Assembly: GCA_021030905.1 (NCBI GenBank) | Contig: JAGFMI010000022.1 | Span: 124,001 to 188,000, forward strand | DNA from: Pyrenula massariospora | Taxonomy: Eukaryota > Ascomycota > Eurotiomycetes > Pyrenulales > Pyrenulaceae | DNA length: 64,000 bases | Direction of reading: 5' to 3' | Shown here: in pieces, positions 31,627 to 44,212 of the stretch | How positions within the stretch are numbered: position 1 is the stretch's first letter | How the letters are laid out: every line of letters starts with the position of its first letter | Notes under the pieces: model-generated | What the model was told of the DNA's origin: nothing | Seen by the model: the letters and a program-made list of their open reading frames with translations, nothing else | Database searches by the model: none | Made by a program: the position numbers and the translations under genes

Positions 31627-33149
31627 ATTGCGACGACGCTCATGGTGGTTGGCAGCGGCAAAGCCGCGCCTTGGAAGGTAGAAACCATAAAAATAAGTGA
31701 TCGTGGAGCGATAGCAGGGATTCCGCCATCTCAGTTGCGATTAGGATGGTGGCTAAACCCCTGTATAGGCTGATAGGGCAACAAAGGTCAGCAATTGGTG
31801 GCGTGTAGGGATGGATAAGACAGAGGAGAGGCACTTTGGGGAGTAAGATGCCTTTCATGCGGCAGCAGGCGAGGGATGCGCTTCCCTGTCGGATTGTGCC
31901 TGGCGGGGAGTCTGTGACAGGGTGAACCGTGCGAGCCTTGCGAGTCTTGGGGAGAGTTTGGAGGGTTTGGGAGGGTTTGGGAGGGTTTTGGAGGGTTTCG
32001 GTCGCATTCCGCCAGTTCCGGCGCCTCCCAATCTCACTAAGGCCCATTTCCCCCGCGGAGCAGCCCCAGTTGAGATTCGTGCTCAGCGCCACTATCTTCT
32101 GCTGGGTCGATAAACCCTGGCCTTGACTCACCGCACGGCTCAGATATGGGCGCATCTTATCTGAGGGCACAGACGAGGCCGAGTCAAGTCCCACGCGTTC
32201 AGAAGCCGTTCACAAACACGGCTGCGTGGCTACCGCTCGAGAGCCAACCACGCGTCCACTACTGTGCGTGGCAACGGTCTGTGATGCCACACAGGAGCAT
32301 GCGCGAATGTTGTGGTATCTCCATCGGCCATGCCTTTGCATCTTTACGGTTTACGTCAATTAATGCTGTGTAACATAGCCTATCGGCGTGACGTTACGGG
32401 GTAGATTGTGGCGTTGAAAGCCTCCTTTGGCGGCAGACAGACCTCGGATGAATTCCACAGCACCGTTAAAGTCGAGATCATCTCAAGCCTTGGTGGAGCC
32501 GTACAAGGTAAAGATTTCTGAATATGCTGTCGTTTTCAACTCCAACACTCGGCAGAGACAAGACAAGATAATCAGAGGTAGGCCGTTTTGGGATGCTGCA
32601 CTGATGAGTCTTCTGGCGGTCGATCTTGTCCTTTGGCTTTTTTTTGATTCAGAAAAAGCTGTCGGCGCTCGGGTGTTTTGGAATGAGGACCACAAACCTT
32701 GATCGCAGCTTCTAGGGTGAAATCTTTCCGGCTCGAGTGATTGATGTCGGCACCTTCTTCCAGATATAAGGCAGATAGCTCAAATGTCTAATTAACATGT
32801 CTGCTCAGTCTCAAGTGGGCCGTATGATTGGAGAACAATCAACGACCTCAATCTGGAACGGTTTCAACACTGATTTGGCCCAAATCCGATGCAATGGTTG
32901 TTGCAATCAGGAAATTGAGACAGACATAGACTCTCCGTTCCATATCCTGCCTTTTGCCTCAATACCGAAGTCTTGGCCCATAAATCAAACACCATCGTCC
33001 AACAAATTAATTGGTTCTTGAGACAAAAGAGAGCCATGTGCATCCAAAGAGGGCGAATTAATTTGAGATGGATCAAAAAGTGCTGCCGATATGCGAGGTG
33101 AGGAGTCTTTGGACCTAAGAGAGTCCTATGTCTCCATGTCTCCCCTACT
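31627..33149. other. Intergenic, pseudokinase to Zn2Cys6 gene
   Basis: No supportable gene in about 1.5 kb. Frames at 31640-32194 (minus) and 32427-32702 (plus) lack family motifs. The stretch holds the G4 motif listed separately and the pseudokinase promoter. Confidence 0.5.
31963..31985 (+). repeat. G-quadruplex-type motif (five G3 tracts)
   Basis: GGG runs at 31963, 31969, 31973, 31979 and 31983 are separated by loops of 3, 1, 3 and 1 bases, so the stretch meets the usual G4 rule with one run to spare. A weaker GGAGGG-type repeat continues to about 32000. It lies about 340 bp upstream of the pseudokinase start (opposite strand). Confidence 0.65.
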
Positions 33150-34964
33150 CTACGACGAAGGACTGTGCCACTCACCGACAGAGGACAACAGGTCAAAATT
33201 GACCGCTGACTGCGGCGATAAAACTTCAGTGGAAGATGGCGATTTGTCGTGTGCGATGAGCTCCAAAGCTCTTGGTATGGGTGGAAAAGGGATTTGGGAT
33301 AGCGCCATTTTCTCTTGCAATAGAGACAGAGGTTGCCCGCGACCATTCGTCAAAGAAGAAAGGAGACGGCTTAGTGCGTGAAGTATATCCCGCGGGCCTT
33401 CCCTCATTGTATCGCCCTGTTGAATGGAAAGTGCTGGCACACAGTTAATAACATCTAGAAGGCTATTGGCGATCTCAAAGATTTTGAGGACCTGAAAGAC
33501 GGTGGTCTTTAGCAAGGAATGCGAAGATGTCTTGAATGTCTTACCATGCCGGGCCCGTGAGCTATCATGGAATCTAAAGACACCTTAGAAAGAAAATGCA
33601 GCGAGTCTTTGGCAACATGCGCCGGGTATGTCAAGGACAAAGGATCGTCGCCCGATTCGGACGACATTGACACGTTCTTCATAGCCAGCTGCCACACTAG
33701 AATACGCATCCTCATTAAGGTGAGTAGAAGAAATAAAAATTTTCTAAGGCTAGGGGTAGCATACCATTGTTGCGTCACCCGGATATCCGTGGTCTGGACC
33801 TCGTTTCCATAGGGAATGAAGGCCGGGCCTTGTTGCAAATGATGCTGCAACTGGGTGAAAGATTGTGGACTGTACGTCTGACCATTATCATGGTCTTTTA
33901 TCCCAACGAGAGTACCTTCTACAGCCACGAATAGTTTCACTAAGCTCAAAAAGCCCATGAAAATTGACGGATTTTCTTCGTCCTCGATGCGAGGAAGACC
34001 AATTGTGTTCCGCAGAACCACAGGAATATTGTCGTGTTGCATCGAATGGCCTCTTTCGGTGATAAATAGCAGCCAGAATATGTTGCGTCGACGCCTCTGC
34101 TCCGCAAAAGGCAGGCTAGAATAGCTGTCTTCTCGATCCAAACCCAAGATCTGACAGAATGTTAAGGATTCTCGTAACAGTAGAGTCGATGTGTACCGCT
34201 TCTTCTTCATAGCATAATAGACGTGAAGGAAAAAGGGTATCAGCATGGCTGAGAGGGTCATACTCTCACGATAGTCATACTGTATTCGGCACCGTTCTGC
34301 ATCCATTGCAAACCTATCATACTGATTTACATTTGACAGAATCTCCGCGATCTCTTCACCACCGAGTCGTAACTGAGCACCGGTGGCGGCGCAAATAGCA
34401 CTTGCAAGTGCGCGGGTTTCATAATCATCTGGGTCTTTTCGCAGATCCTCAACTAAGACCGCCCGGTCGATGATAGGCCATACCGAGTACATCTTGTAGT
34501 GATATATCTCTAAGTACTTGGACAAAATCTCCACATCATTGCTGTTCTCATCACCCAGATATCGCACAGGATCTTCGATGGGGACTGAACGCGGAATCGG
34601 CTGAGAGTCATTAATCTCGCTTGATGGCGTTAGACCGCCAGCTGACAACGATGACGAATTTGCTTGCAGCCGAATGTCTTTAAGCTGGGACTTGATGCGA
34701 CTGGAAGTCGTTGTTCGTGGCCCTTTCGGACCAGGCTTCAGTGGCTGCTTCGCAAAGGAACAGTCGAAGCCAGCTTTGACACATGGTTGGCAAGGATGGC
34801 CCCCTAAACAGCGGATCTTCCTCAACCTGTCGAAAGTGGCAATTAGCATTCACCACGCTGAGCATTTCAAGGCTTGTCTAAGAGGGCAGACTTCACCCGG
34901 CTGGGTAATTAGAAGCACGGCCTCACCTGCAAGGGTCGCAGGCACGCGATCGTATCTCAGGCAT
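33150..34964 (-). CDS. Zn2Cys6 fungal transcription factor
   Basis: Sequence-specific regulator, predicted 553 residues. The zinc cluster is rebuilt by removing a 100-bp intron (34827-34926): exon 1 gives MPEIRSRACDPCR and exon 2 continues LRKIRCLGGHPCQPCVKAGFDC, which is exactly C-x2-C-x6-C-x5-C-x2-C-x6-C. The fungal_trans middle-homology region follows (ILSKYLEIYHYKMYSVWPIID, LREALTFCQ-like LRESLTFCQILGLDRE, and RRRRNIFWLLFITERG). A second intron (33492-33544) leads to a final exon ending at 33150. A further GTGAGT donor near 33170 could extend the C-terminus, so the last residues are uncertain. It sits 9 kb from the UstYa block; regulation of that block is only a guess. Confidence 0.88.
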
Positions 34965-36894
34965 GCCGGCACATTATCTCGAACGAGCCGAGCTTCCACC
35001 TTGCTTTAGATGAACTGTCATGCAGAGAGCCCATTCTGCGGAGGTTCACGGCTGCACAGTTCCACTCACAAGACACTGTTGGTAAGTTGATGGGTTGCGC
35101 GGCATGTATTAGGAGTATGACGGTGATGGAAAAGCGGAGATACTCCACACATGTTTGCCCATGATCGGCAGCTGATGCCGCCCAGATCTAAGAACCAACT
35201 GTGACACCAGATATTGGGCAGGGGTTTTGGATAACTCTGTTGTAGGTGTTTGAGCGTAAAATACCCACGCGAGTCACTCCGATGCAAGATGGACAAGGAT
35301 AGTCTCAGGGTGCAATAAGTAGTAAATTTATGTGATGGGCCAAGACTTCACGCTACGGCCAAGAAGATGGAGACGTTGAAATGAACGGTAGTCAATGCAA
35401 AAAATATCTTTGAAACGGAAAGTTGTTTTGTGAAGTCTCTGCCATTTCCTCTGCAAACGAGCAATCTCGTGGTCTCTTGCAAGGCTTATTGAAGCTAACG
35501 TTACCGCGAGACCTTTCCCCGCCGTTGTCCGGATAGTAGAAATGGCCAGATGTGAGCAGGCCGACGGTCTCGGGCGGAAGCGTTGGCGGCGGCGCCACCA
35601 AAAGTAAATGGGAGCACAAGGCTGATCTAAGGCGACGCACGTGTGCGAGAAGAGCTGCAAGTGATCAGCCTGCATAGACAGGGAGGCATGAAGCTGTCGA
35701 CTGCAGGGAATAGTGTCAGCAGACGGCGTCTTCCGTCTTCGATCTTCCGAATGTCGAGTTCATCTGGCAGAATTGCTCGCGTTCGGGGAGGGTAACAAGG
35801 AAAGTTCGAGTGCTGTCACTAAGGTACTTGTGGAACTAAATGCTGCGTCAAGAAAGAGTTTTCCGTCGCATAGGAGTAGTGATAGTTTAAGTGGGGGATC
35901 CTACCGTTCGTTCCCGTCAGACTCAGAGTTTCATGCAGGCTTGTGTCTGGGGAGACAGGCAACTCTGCACAGGGATGGAGCCTGTCCATGCCCTATAGGC
36001 CCCTCCGCTCTCTTGGGTCCGAAGGCGCTGGCTGAGGTGTACCGGGGACTCCGGGGAGCAGAGTGATGAAGGTCAGTCAAGACCAGCGAGAAGACTGGCA
36101 GCGACGCATCGGAGCAAGAATAGGTAGTCGTAGGCATGCTGCACACAACGGTCTCTCCAGGGTGTGTTGCTGCATCTTCTCCTCGTCCTTTTATGGTCAC
36201 GCCAGATCCAGTAGTGCCTGGGAGGGCGTCGGGGGCCCATGCAGGAGTCTAGACCCGGCATCTGATGGCCGGCGTCTGACACGAACTCTGCGCGGCCTTG
36301 GCTCTCACTCTCTGCCTCTGCCCCCAAAAAGTCGAATCCTCCTCAACCTCGACGACGCAATTCCCGCCCAACCTTATGCTGTTTGTCGACCCTAAAACCA
36401 CTATAATTATAATTACATTGCACCCACCTGGACCTGCCCTGCAGTCTCTCGCTGGCTGCTCGGGCTGATCTGGTTGCCGCTCGTGCGACGCACTGTGCGC
36501 ATTTCGTTCTCTCAGCCGTTGCAAAATTCCCCTCTTATCCTTACCGTCCCTTAGGCTACCGCTGCACGGGCGCACGCTCCGCCTCACTCTCCCTGTAGAA
36601 TCCGGATCTGGCTTCTCCCTCTTTGCGCTCATTACTTCGTTTTCACTCGTTTACCAACTTCTTCTCTGTTGCCACCCCCTTCTTCTTTTCCCCTACTGCG
36701 CAAAGCATTCCGATAGCCGATTGACAACCCGCCACTAGCCATCCATCGGCAAGACGGCTCCTAGTCAAGTTGTTGGTCTGCCACTGTTGGGGTCCAAGTA
36801 TTTCGACCTGATGGATATGGCCTGTTGATAGTCGTTGAAGACTCTCCCGCAGATTATCGAAGGCGTCGTGAACCCGCTTATCCCTTCGATTCCA
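34965..36894. other. Intergenic, Zn2Cys6 gene to unknown gene
   Basis: About 1.9 kb without a gene I can support. A 115-codon ATG-started minus-strand frame (35328-35675) shows no motif. The last 500 bp (36400-36890) is C/T-rich and probably a long 5' leader of the next gene. Confidence 0.45.
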
Positions 36895-38698
36895 ATGTCT
36901 ACTTCCGATGTTGTCCCTCTGGAAGAGCTTTTGCAAGAATCAAGAAACACCATGCGAGGGGGTTCCGATAATTGTGTAGAAGGGTTGACCTGGAGCTCCT
37001 TCCGACGAAAACCCGCTCCTAAAATCAAAGACGGTGACTTCTATCCACCTGGACAAAGACTACGCCGGAGCTCGTCATGCAGCGGGATTACAAATGGGAG
37101 GCTGGAAATTGAGAAACAGGGAGCAAACGCAGTCTCAGGCTTGAGACTTCCATCGTTCGAGAAGCTGGGAATATCGTCTTTGAGTCGGAAAAAAGCTACA
37201 GCTGGCGCACGTCACCCACCCAAGCACGATGCTTCTCCATATCAACACCGTTCTCTCAAAAGCTCCTACAGGGCCCGAACCTCCCCATCGTGGATACAGC
37301 CCTTTCCTTTCGGCAGCACACCACTTCTAACTCCACCAGATGATGCGCAGTCAATGAAATGGAATACAACTCTGACCAAGAGCGCTCAAGAAGAGCCTTC
37401 CGCCGGATCGTCTGGTACGGTCCAGGGACGAAATCGTCTTCCCAGTCTTTACTCGGCTCCCACCGTCTCTCATACCCAAGAGCAACAGGGCAACCTGAGG
37501 TTATCTCAATCAAATAACATCCAAAGTGAATCGTCATCCACGCCGCCCTCTCAATTCCCAAGTCGAGCTGGGCTCGGCGGAGCTCCAGAAACATGGCTCG
37601 ACATGGCCATAGGTTCAGCACGTAAGCATCTCTGATCAATCTACCCTTCTTATCCGCTGTTGCTGATATTAGACAGTGCAAAGTCTTAGCCCGACAGAAG
37701 TGTCCGGAGACGGCGTGAGGGTAGTGTCGCAGACCCTGCCTTGTCCCTCTGATGAATCGACGCAATCCAGCCATCTTTACCCCGAGCTAGTCTCCCAAAT
37801 GACTAGTCGATACGACGTATTGAGGACGCCCTCTATTGAGATTTACCATGCTGTTCCTCCAGACTTCAGTCTCCGAAGTTTGCCTCAGTCGCCACCAGCC
37901 ACACCCAACGTCGCTGCTGAAGGGGATTATTTCAGTCTGGTTTTTGGCAGCGCGACTCCTATACAAGCCTATCACAATCACCATGGGACGCTCGCCCCTC
38001 AGTCCGCGAATGGAAGTCCGCTACCGGCCCTTGTTCGACCTCGTTGCACCGTGACTACTTCGATCATTGAACGACTTATCCCGCCGGCTTCCCCACAGGA
38101 GTACCTTGATCTCTTTCGAACCAACCAATCGGTGCTTGCCGATCGGATGGTGGAATTGTCTCCTCGCGGAGGTTCGCTAATTATGATGTACCCGACCAAG
38201 GCCGGCGCACAATATTTCCGCGACTGTCTTCTCGGGCCGATTCTGGAACCGCTACTGCGGAACATCGTCAATCTTCTGTCCCTCTACACCGACCTTGGCG
38301 CGTCTCTCGGCCGAATGCCTGCAGTGGCGGCCATGTACGACTTTGAAGAGATGGCAAAGAAGATCCAGAGGCTTTGCGGAGAGCTTTCTGGCCAGACGCG
38401 GTCATCGGAGCCTCGAAGTACATTTTCACTTACATATGCCAGTAAAGGCCAGGTACCACTTCCACGTAGAATGTGGAGCGAATGGTTCATCAAGCAAGAA
38501 CGTCCACGGATGCGGGAGCTACTCGATCAGTATTGGGCACATGGTCGACGGCTGCCACATAGCCACGAAGTTACATCGGCGACGCTTCTCCGAGAGATCA
38601 TTGATGGATTGGAAAAAAGACCATATGGGGAAGAACGCTGGCCTGAGATGGTAGAGGTCGGCGTGTTTGTCATTCGGAGGACTACTGAACGCATCTAG
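36895..38698 (+). CDS. Conserved-looking fungal protein of unknown function
   Basis: Two exons (intron 37622-37676) give 582 residues. The first half is disordered, Ser/Pro-rich with basic patches. The second half, from about residue 370, looks globular: TSIIERLIPPASPQEYLDLF, then LLGPILEPLLRNIVNLLSLY and PRRMWSEWFIKQERPRMRELLDQYW, ending with GVFVIRRTTERI. I do not recognise the family and see no signal peptide or membrane segment. The frame is open upstream to 36835 without ATG, so 36895 is the first usable start; a long T/C-rich leader precedes it. No neighbour suggests a job. Confidence 0.75.
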
Positions 38699-39874
38699 CA
38701 TGGAGTTTATACAATTGGGTCTTGCTAGGATGGACCAACGCATAACTAATTTTAATCACCGCATTAGGAGGAACTACGAGTAGCGACGGCGCTGGGATGG
38801 GTTTGGTACAAGACAATAAGTTATTTTAGGGTGTTTCTTTTCGCTGAGGGGCTCACAGCATACTTGTCAGGCATTAATATGAGGCCAGCATACAACAGAT
38901 TGTCATGGTTGTGTTCCGGTGGTATATCCTTGCTAGTATTCGAGGTCATCAGGCCACCCGGAGGTTTTGTGTTCGGGAAGGAAGAATGTTTCGCCGAATG
39001 CGCCGATTCCTGGGTCGCAGAGCACGAGCGTTAATCAGCAAAGACTTCGCACTTGATGTTTCGAAGAAGAAACAACTTGCAATATAGAAACATGCATTCG
39101 TATGAGTTTTGATGACTGGCGAGAGACCTTGAATGCCTGCGCTCCGCCGGGACATATTGGAGCGTTCCATTGGGAGGAGTCTTTCCTGCTGTGTATTTCC
39201 TCCTTCCCAAGTCTGTTATACGAGAGGCGCAAATAGCTAGCAATGGAGCAGATAAAACTCATTTCCCCAACCAACAATCATTTTTCTTACTTGTGGTCAA
39301 CGTGCCTAGAGTACCTAGGACAACCATTATTGCGTCCGTTGCCTTTTTCTTTCTCCGTGGTCTGTACTTTGATCAACTCATCACCATTATGCAGAGGTGG
39401 AGAAGCATATTTGAGATGGACCCTAGGTGTTCTGTGATGACTGTCGAGCGAAGTGAAGCCGGTGTCGGTGAGTGATGCCCGCTCTCGCCTTCTTCACCAA
39501 TCGGTGAAGCGATCGAAGCTGGACGCGCCTGCCCGTCTCTTTCCTTTGCTGTGCCTTCTCTGAACTCCGTGAGAAGCATTGTGCCTTCCCTCTTCCCTCT
39601 TCTACTTCCCTCAAGCGTGAGAGGACGATAGTAGACACGCGTCTGTTCCCCTTCACCTTGTCAACCTACACTCTCGTCCAGCGTCCGAAGCTGAAGTTCA
39701 TCACTCAGACGCTTTGCTGTGGACTACGGAGTACCTGGAGACCAAAAGTTTTCTATAGTCGCCCTCTAGCGCAGAGACCGCTCCTTTTTATTCGCTGAAC
39801 AGTTGCAGATAAAAGTTCAATTGCTCTTATCAGAGCCCGACATTACACCAATCCCCACAATCACTGTGGACACG
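38699..39874. other. Intergenic, unknown gene to GH72 gene
   Basis: No supportable gene. The segment 39480-39620 is strongly T/C-rich and probably belongs to the leader or promoter of the GH72 gene. Confidence 0.5.
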
Positions 39875-41521
39875 ATGCTCAGGCCCCTGGCTACTTTTCT
39901 CTTACTTCTATTTACCTTCCAGCCTGTTTTGGTCCGGGGAATACCAACTATATCGGCGGTCGGCGCCAAATTCTTCACTAGCGAAGGCAAACAATGGTAC
40001 ATCAAAGGTGAGCTGTATTTTAATTACAAGCTCTCAAATGCTTGCTAATGATCGATTTCTGCTGCTAGGCGTTGCCTACCAATTGAGCGGAGACGATCCG
40101 CTCGCCGATCCTGATCAGTGTAAGCAAGACGTCAGCTTGATGAAAGAGCTGGGGGTCAATGCTATTCGAGTGTACCATGTCGAACCGGAGAAGGACCATA
40201 CTGGTTGCATGTCAACTTTGGAAGAAGCCGGCATCTATGCCATGGTAGATCTGGATAGCTTCCATAGCTATATTATTCCGGTAAGAAAACCGCTGCAGCT
40301 GTGACCCAGAGTTGCCATTTCCCAACCATTGCGGAGTTAAAAAAATTAATAAGCTCCAGGATGCCCCAGATTGGAATCAGACGGGGTTCAAAGCCTACCA
40401 AGCTGTTCTCGACGAGTTTCAAAAGTTCGACAATACCGCCGCCTTTTTCATTGGCAATGAAGTTCTACATTCTGGTGAGCAGACAAAATCGGTTATGCGT
40501 GCGAATCGAAGGACTAACTCAAGGCATGATCAGCTGGCGAGTCCGGCGTTGCACCATATGTTCTTGCCGCTGCCAGGGACATCAAGAAATACCGGGACCA
40601 GAAAAATTACCGAAAAATTCCGGTTGGATATTCTGCTGCCGATGTTGGCGATCTTCGTCCAATGTTACAAAACTATTTCGCTTGTCGCCATGACCCGCTG
40701 GAGCGGATGGACTTCTTCGCGCTGAATTCTTACGAATGGTGTGGACCAACACAGACGTATACAGGGTCCGGCTATGCCAATCTACAAGCGATGTCCGCCA
40801 ATTACAGCATTCCCATTTTCTTCTCTGAGACTGGATGTATGACCGTTCCGCCTCGCAATTTTGCTGATCAGGCCGCCATCTTTGGGCCAGAAATGGAGCA
40901 TACGTGGTCTGGCGCGATCATCTACGAATGGATACAGGAGGAGAACAAATATGGACTCGTGACATACGGGAATCCCAACGCACTCGATGGACAGTAAGTG
41001 CGCTTGAATTAAAGTCTTGGAGATGTGGATTAGATTCCGTTTACTTACCACAGCTGTCTCTGTCTCTTAGGTATGGACGGCAAGGACGACCGATCGCTAT
41101 GAGCCCTGATTTCGCCAACTTGAAATCACAATGGGCTACACTCTCACCCACTGGCGTAGCTTTGTCTGCTTATAGTACTACATCGGTCACCCCAGTAGTA
41201 TGTCCTGTCTCAGCTGTTAGCGTTTCTTACACATGGACTGCCGATCCTACCGCCCCCTTGCCGACCCTGGGAGTTCCAGGAAGTGTTACGGGGACACCTT
41301 CGAGCTCTCGGACAGCGAGTCCAACGAAGAGTAATGGTGGCGGTAGCGATTCCGTGTCCCTCTCTACAAAGTCGGTTGGCCCAACGCACACGGGCGGTGC
41401 AGGAAAGATGGTGGCTCATCCATTTGGCAAAAGCAAGAAGACGAGCAGTGAAGATCAGGTAACCTTCACCATGACAATGGCGTTGGTCGCGGTAGGAATG
41501 GGATTTGTGTGGTGGTTCTAG
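39875..41521 (+). CDS. GPI-anchored 1,3-beta-glucanosyltransferase (GH72, Gel/Gas family)
   Basis: Elongates beta-1,3-glucan at the outer face of the plasma membrane and so shapes the cell wall. Five exons, introns 40008-40068, 40281-40359, 40475-40533 and 40994-41070, 456 residues. Signal peptide (about 1-22), then the catalytic domain with GVAYQLSGDDPLADPDQC, acid/base Glu in FFIGNEV and nucleophile Glu in FFSETGC, plus the family marker MDFFALNSYEWCG. After about residue 350 a Ser/Thr/Gly-rich region leads to a hydrophobic C-terminus (VTFTMTMALVAVGMGFVWWF) that looks like a GPI-attachment signal. The Cys-rich CBM43 (X8) module of Gas1-type members is absent, as in Gel1-type proteins. Nothing looks damaged. 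Confidence 0.93.
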
Positions 41522-42468
41522 AGTATTGATTGCTGACTATGATTTATCCGTACCTAGCGTTATGACCAGCTGTTCTAGACTAGAGGTAGATGCATGTCAT
41601 AGATAGAGCTCCGGCGAAGCCCTTGTCGCCAAGATGCAGGCAGAATCGTGTCATTTCAGCGACCAGGAGGAGTATTTTGGTGGAGGGAATTCACATGGCA
41701 GAGCTGCTGATAATAATGCAATGGCTATCCTTACGTGTCTTACACTCTCCGAACTCCGCACGTTGTTGTCTGGGGACTGATCTTGATCTTGATCGTGGGC
41801 GATACCATACCCCACATTTCGGCAGAGATGCTCCGCCACCGACGCCTGCCCGTTGCACCAAAACGTCATGGCGATCACCGTGCCTGACGACGATGACGCC
41901 GCTGTGCTTAATCCCCGGAATCCTTTGCTTTCTTTTTCTCCCGCCTTAGCTTCAAGCCTGCCTTGACTTGACCTTCCGGCCTTTTCGTTCACTTATGTGA
42001 CAATACAAGATGTATTCACCTGCCTCATGCGCGTTTGTCCTACGGTGATCTGCATATGAAAGGAAACACAAGGAAAAAGGACGAAGAGGCTAATAGCCTA
42101 GGTCGAGCTCCGCCAGGTACACCCCGGCGTCAGCCCTGATCCACCTCCCCAACGCGGGGAAGCTTCTCAATCTAGTACCAAGCTTTGTGAAAGCTCTCTC
42201 ACATCCTCGTCGAACCCCTCCCTCGGATAGTACCTTAAAGGCAAGGTCGGAAAAACATTGGTCATGGACCTGGCTGACACGGAACGCCAATGACATAGCT
42301 CCCTCTTCGTTCATAAAAACCGTGTAACTAGGTTCCGTACTCTCGCATTCTTATTTACCTGTCTCGTTCTCTGTTTCCCTTCCCGCCCTTGTGGTTTTTT
42401 TCCTTACCTCTCGCCTCCTCTGGGTCCTTGATTTGATTCCGTGAGCACGCGTCATCCCAGCAGCAGTG
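41522..42468. other. Intergenic, GH72 to aldose epimerase
   Basis: No gene seen. T/C-rich leader-like sequence at 42345-42430. Confidence 0.5.
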
Positions 42469-43802
42469 ATGAAGCTCCTCAGATCTCTGCTCGCTTCAGC
42501 TGCGGCTGAAGCTCTACCTGCCCTAGCCCAGAGCGCAACTTCATCTTCCCCGTTCACCTTGTACACACTGACCGCCGACAACATCACGGCCAGCTTCATA
42601 CCATACGGCGCTCGCTTGACCTCTTTATTAGTGCCTGACCGCAACGGGAACGAACAGGATGTCGTGGTCGGCTATGACGACCCCAACAAGTACCTCAAGG
42701 ACACTGAGACCAATCATACCTACTTTGGGCCGGTGGTGGGGCGATTTGCCAACCGAATTGTATATTGCCACTTTCCTCCACGATTGAAACTGTCCTGACA
42801 ATGTGCAGAAAAACAGCACATTCACCCTCAACGGCCAGAAATACAGCATCCCGGCAAATGAGCACGGTGGTGCCGACACCCTCCATGGCGGCACCGTTGG
42901 CTATGACCAGCGCAATTGGACCGTTACTGCGAAGACCGACACGAGCATAACCTTCACCCTCCTCGACGACGCCTTTGAGGGCTTTCCCGGCACCCTCCTC
43001 ACCCACCAAACCTTCACCGTCGGCTCCACCCCCACCGGTCCCAACGACACCCCCTACCCGCGCCTCACGTCAAGACTGGTGAGCACACCCCTCGACCAAG
43101 CCACCCCCATCATGCTCGCCAACCACGTCTACTGGAACCTCAACGCCTTCCGCGAGCACGACCTCCTCAACGACACCACCCTCTGGATGCCCTACGCCGA
43201 CCGCTACATCCAGACCGACGGCATCCTCATCCCCAACGGCACCTTCGGCACCGTCGCCTCCCGCCCGGGCCTCGACTTCCGCGCCCCCACCCTCCTCGGT
43301 AAGAACATCCCCCAGGCCGTCGACGCGTGCGGCACGGGTTGCACGGGCATCGACAACGCGTTCGTCATCGACCGGCCGCGGTACGCGGGGCCCGAGAGCA
43401 GCGATTTTCCGGTGCTGAGTTTGTGGAGTTCGAGTACCGGGATCCGCATGGATCTGAGCACGAACCAGCAGGGGCTGCAGATTTATGGGTGCAGTGGGCA
43501 GAATGGGACGATTCCCGTGAGGCAGAGTCAGAGGCAGAAGAATGCGGGTTCGGCGCCGGGTGGTGGGGCGCAATTTGTGAATAAATATGGATGTTTGGTG
43601 ATTGAGACACAGGGGGTGAGTTTGACCATTTTCTTCTCTTATTCTATAACTTGGGGATAACAAGTTGCTAATGGTGATGGTGGGTGTATAGTATATCGAC
43701 TCGGTGAACCACCCAGAATGGGACAAGACGGATTACTTTGTCTACTCGCCGGAGACCCCGCCGTATGTGAATTATGCGACGTACGATTTTTCGACGTTTT
43801 AG
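42469..43802 (+). CDS. Secreted aldose 1-epimerase (galactose mutarotase family)
   Basis: Interconverts alpha and beta anomers of hexoses. Three exons, introns 42760-42808 and 43616-43691, 402 residues. An N-terminal hydrophobic stretch ending ALAQS (about 1-22) looks like a signal peptide, so the enzyme probably acts outside the cell or in the secretory path. Family segments: SFIPYGARLTSLLVPDRNG, YFGPVVGRFANRI, ANEHGGADTLHGG, ANHVYWNLN (catalytic His) and the late Glu in CLVIETQG, joined across the second intron to YIDSVNHPEW. Codons are GC-rich through 42950-43400. It lies 950 bp from a cell-wall glucanosyltransferase, though mutarotases are not known to cooperate with it. Confidence 0.9.
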
Positions 43803-44212
43803 GTGAAGAGAGTGGTGAATGATATATTGATGCGTGAATCGATCGGTTCAGGATTTGGCGGCTTGACTTATACTATACTATACGTCGAGCGCAGCAGCCG
43901 GGGTGTAATGGATCGGAGGGACCTGGCGGGTGGCGGATGTGAAGCGGAGAGGTAGGATAGTCGGCGCTATAGCGGCCTAGATAATTAAAGAGATTCAATC
44001 TGTCAAAAGTTCAACCTAGATCGTCTTCTGAGTTCGTCCGTTCTAAATCTCCAGTGTGCCGTTGCCTAAGGCATGTTGGGATACACTTCAGTAGGATGTG
44101 TACGCGGCTGATGGTTTGACCAGGCTTGTTATTTTCTCGGAGCTGGAAGGCCCGGCACGCTTGAGATTGCCCGGCACACTGATTTAATCACGATTAATCC
44201 TCCGATGCGACT
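43803..44212. other. Gap between convergent genes
   Basis: 3' ends of the epimerase (plus) and the DUF7708-like gene (minus). No gene. Confidence 0.45.

Noticed and set aside
31640-32194. Minus-strand frame upstream of the pseudokinase
   Set aside because: Its Pro-rich part is only the translation of the G-rich repeat; no domain.
35328-35675. 115-codon ATG-started minus-strand frame
   Set aside because: No motif and no splice partners; likely chance.
43070-43726. 218-codon minus-strand frame across the epimerase
   Set aside because: Caused by GC-rich third positions; the plus-strand epimerase motifs are unambiguous.
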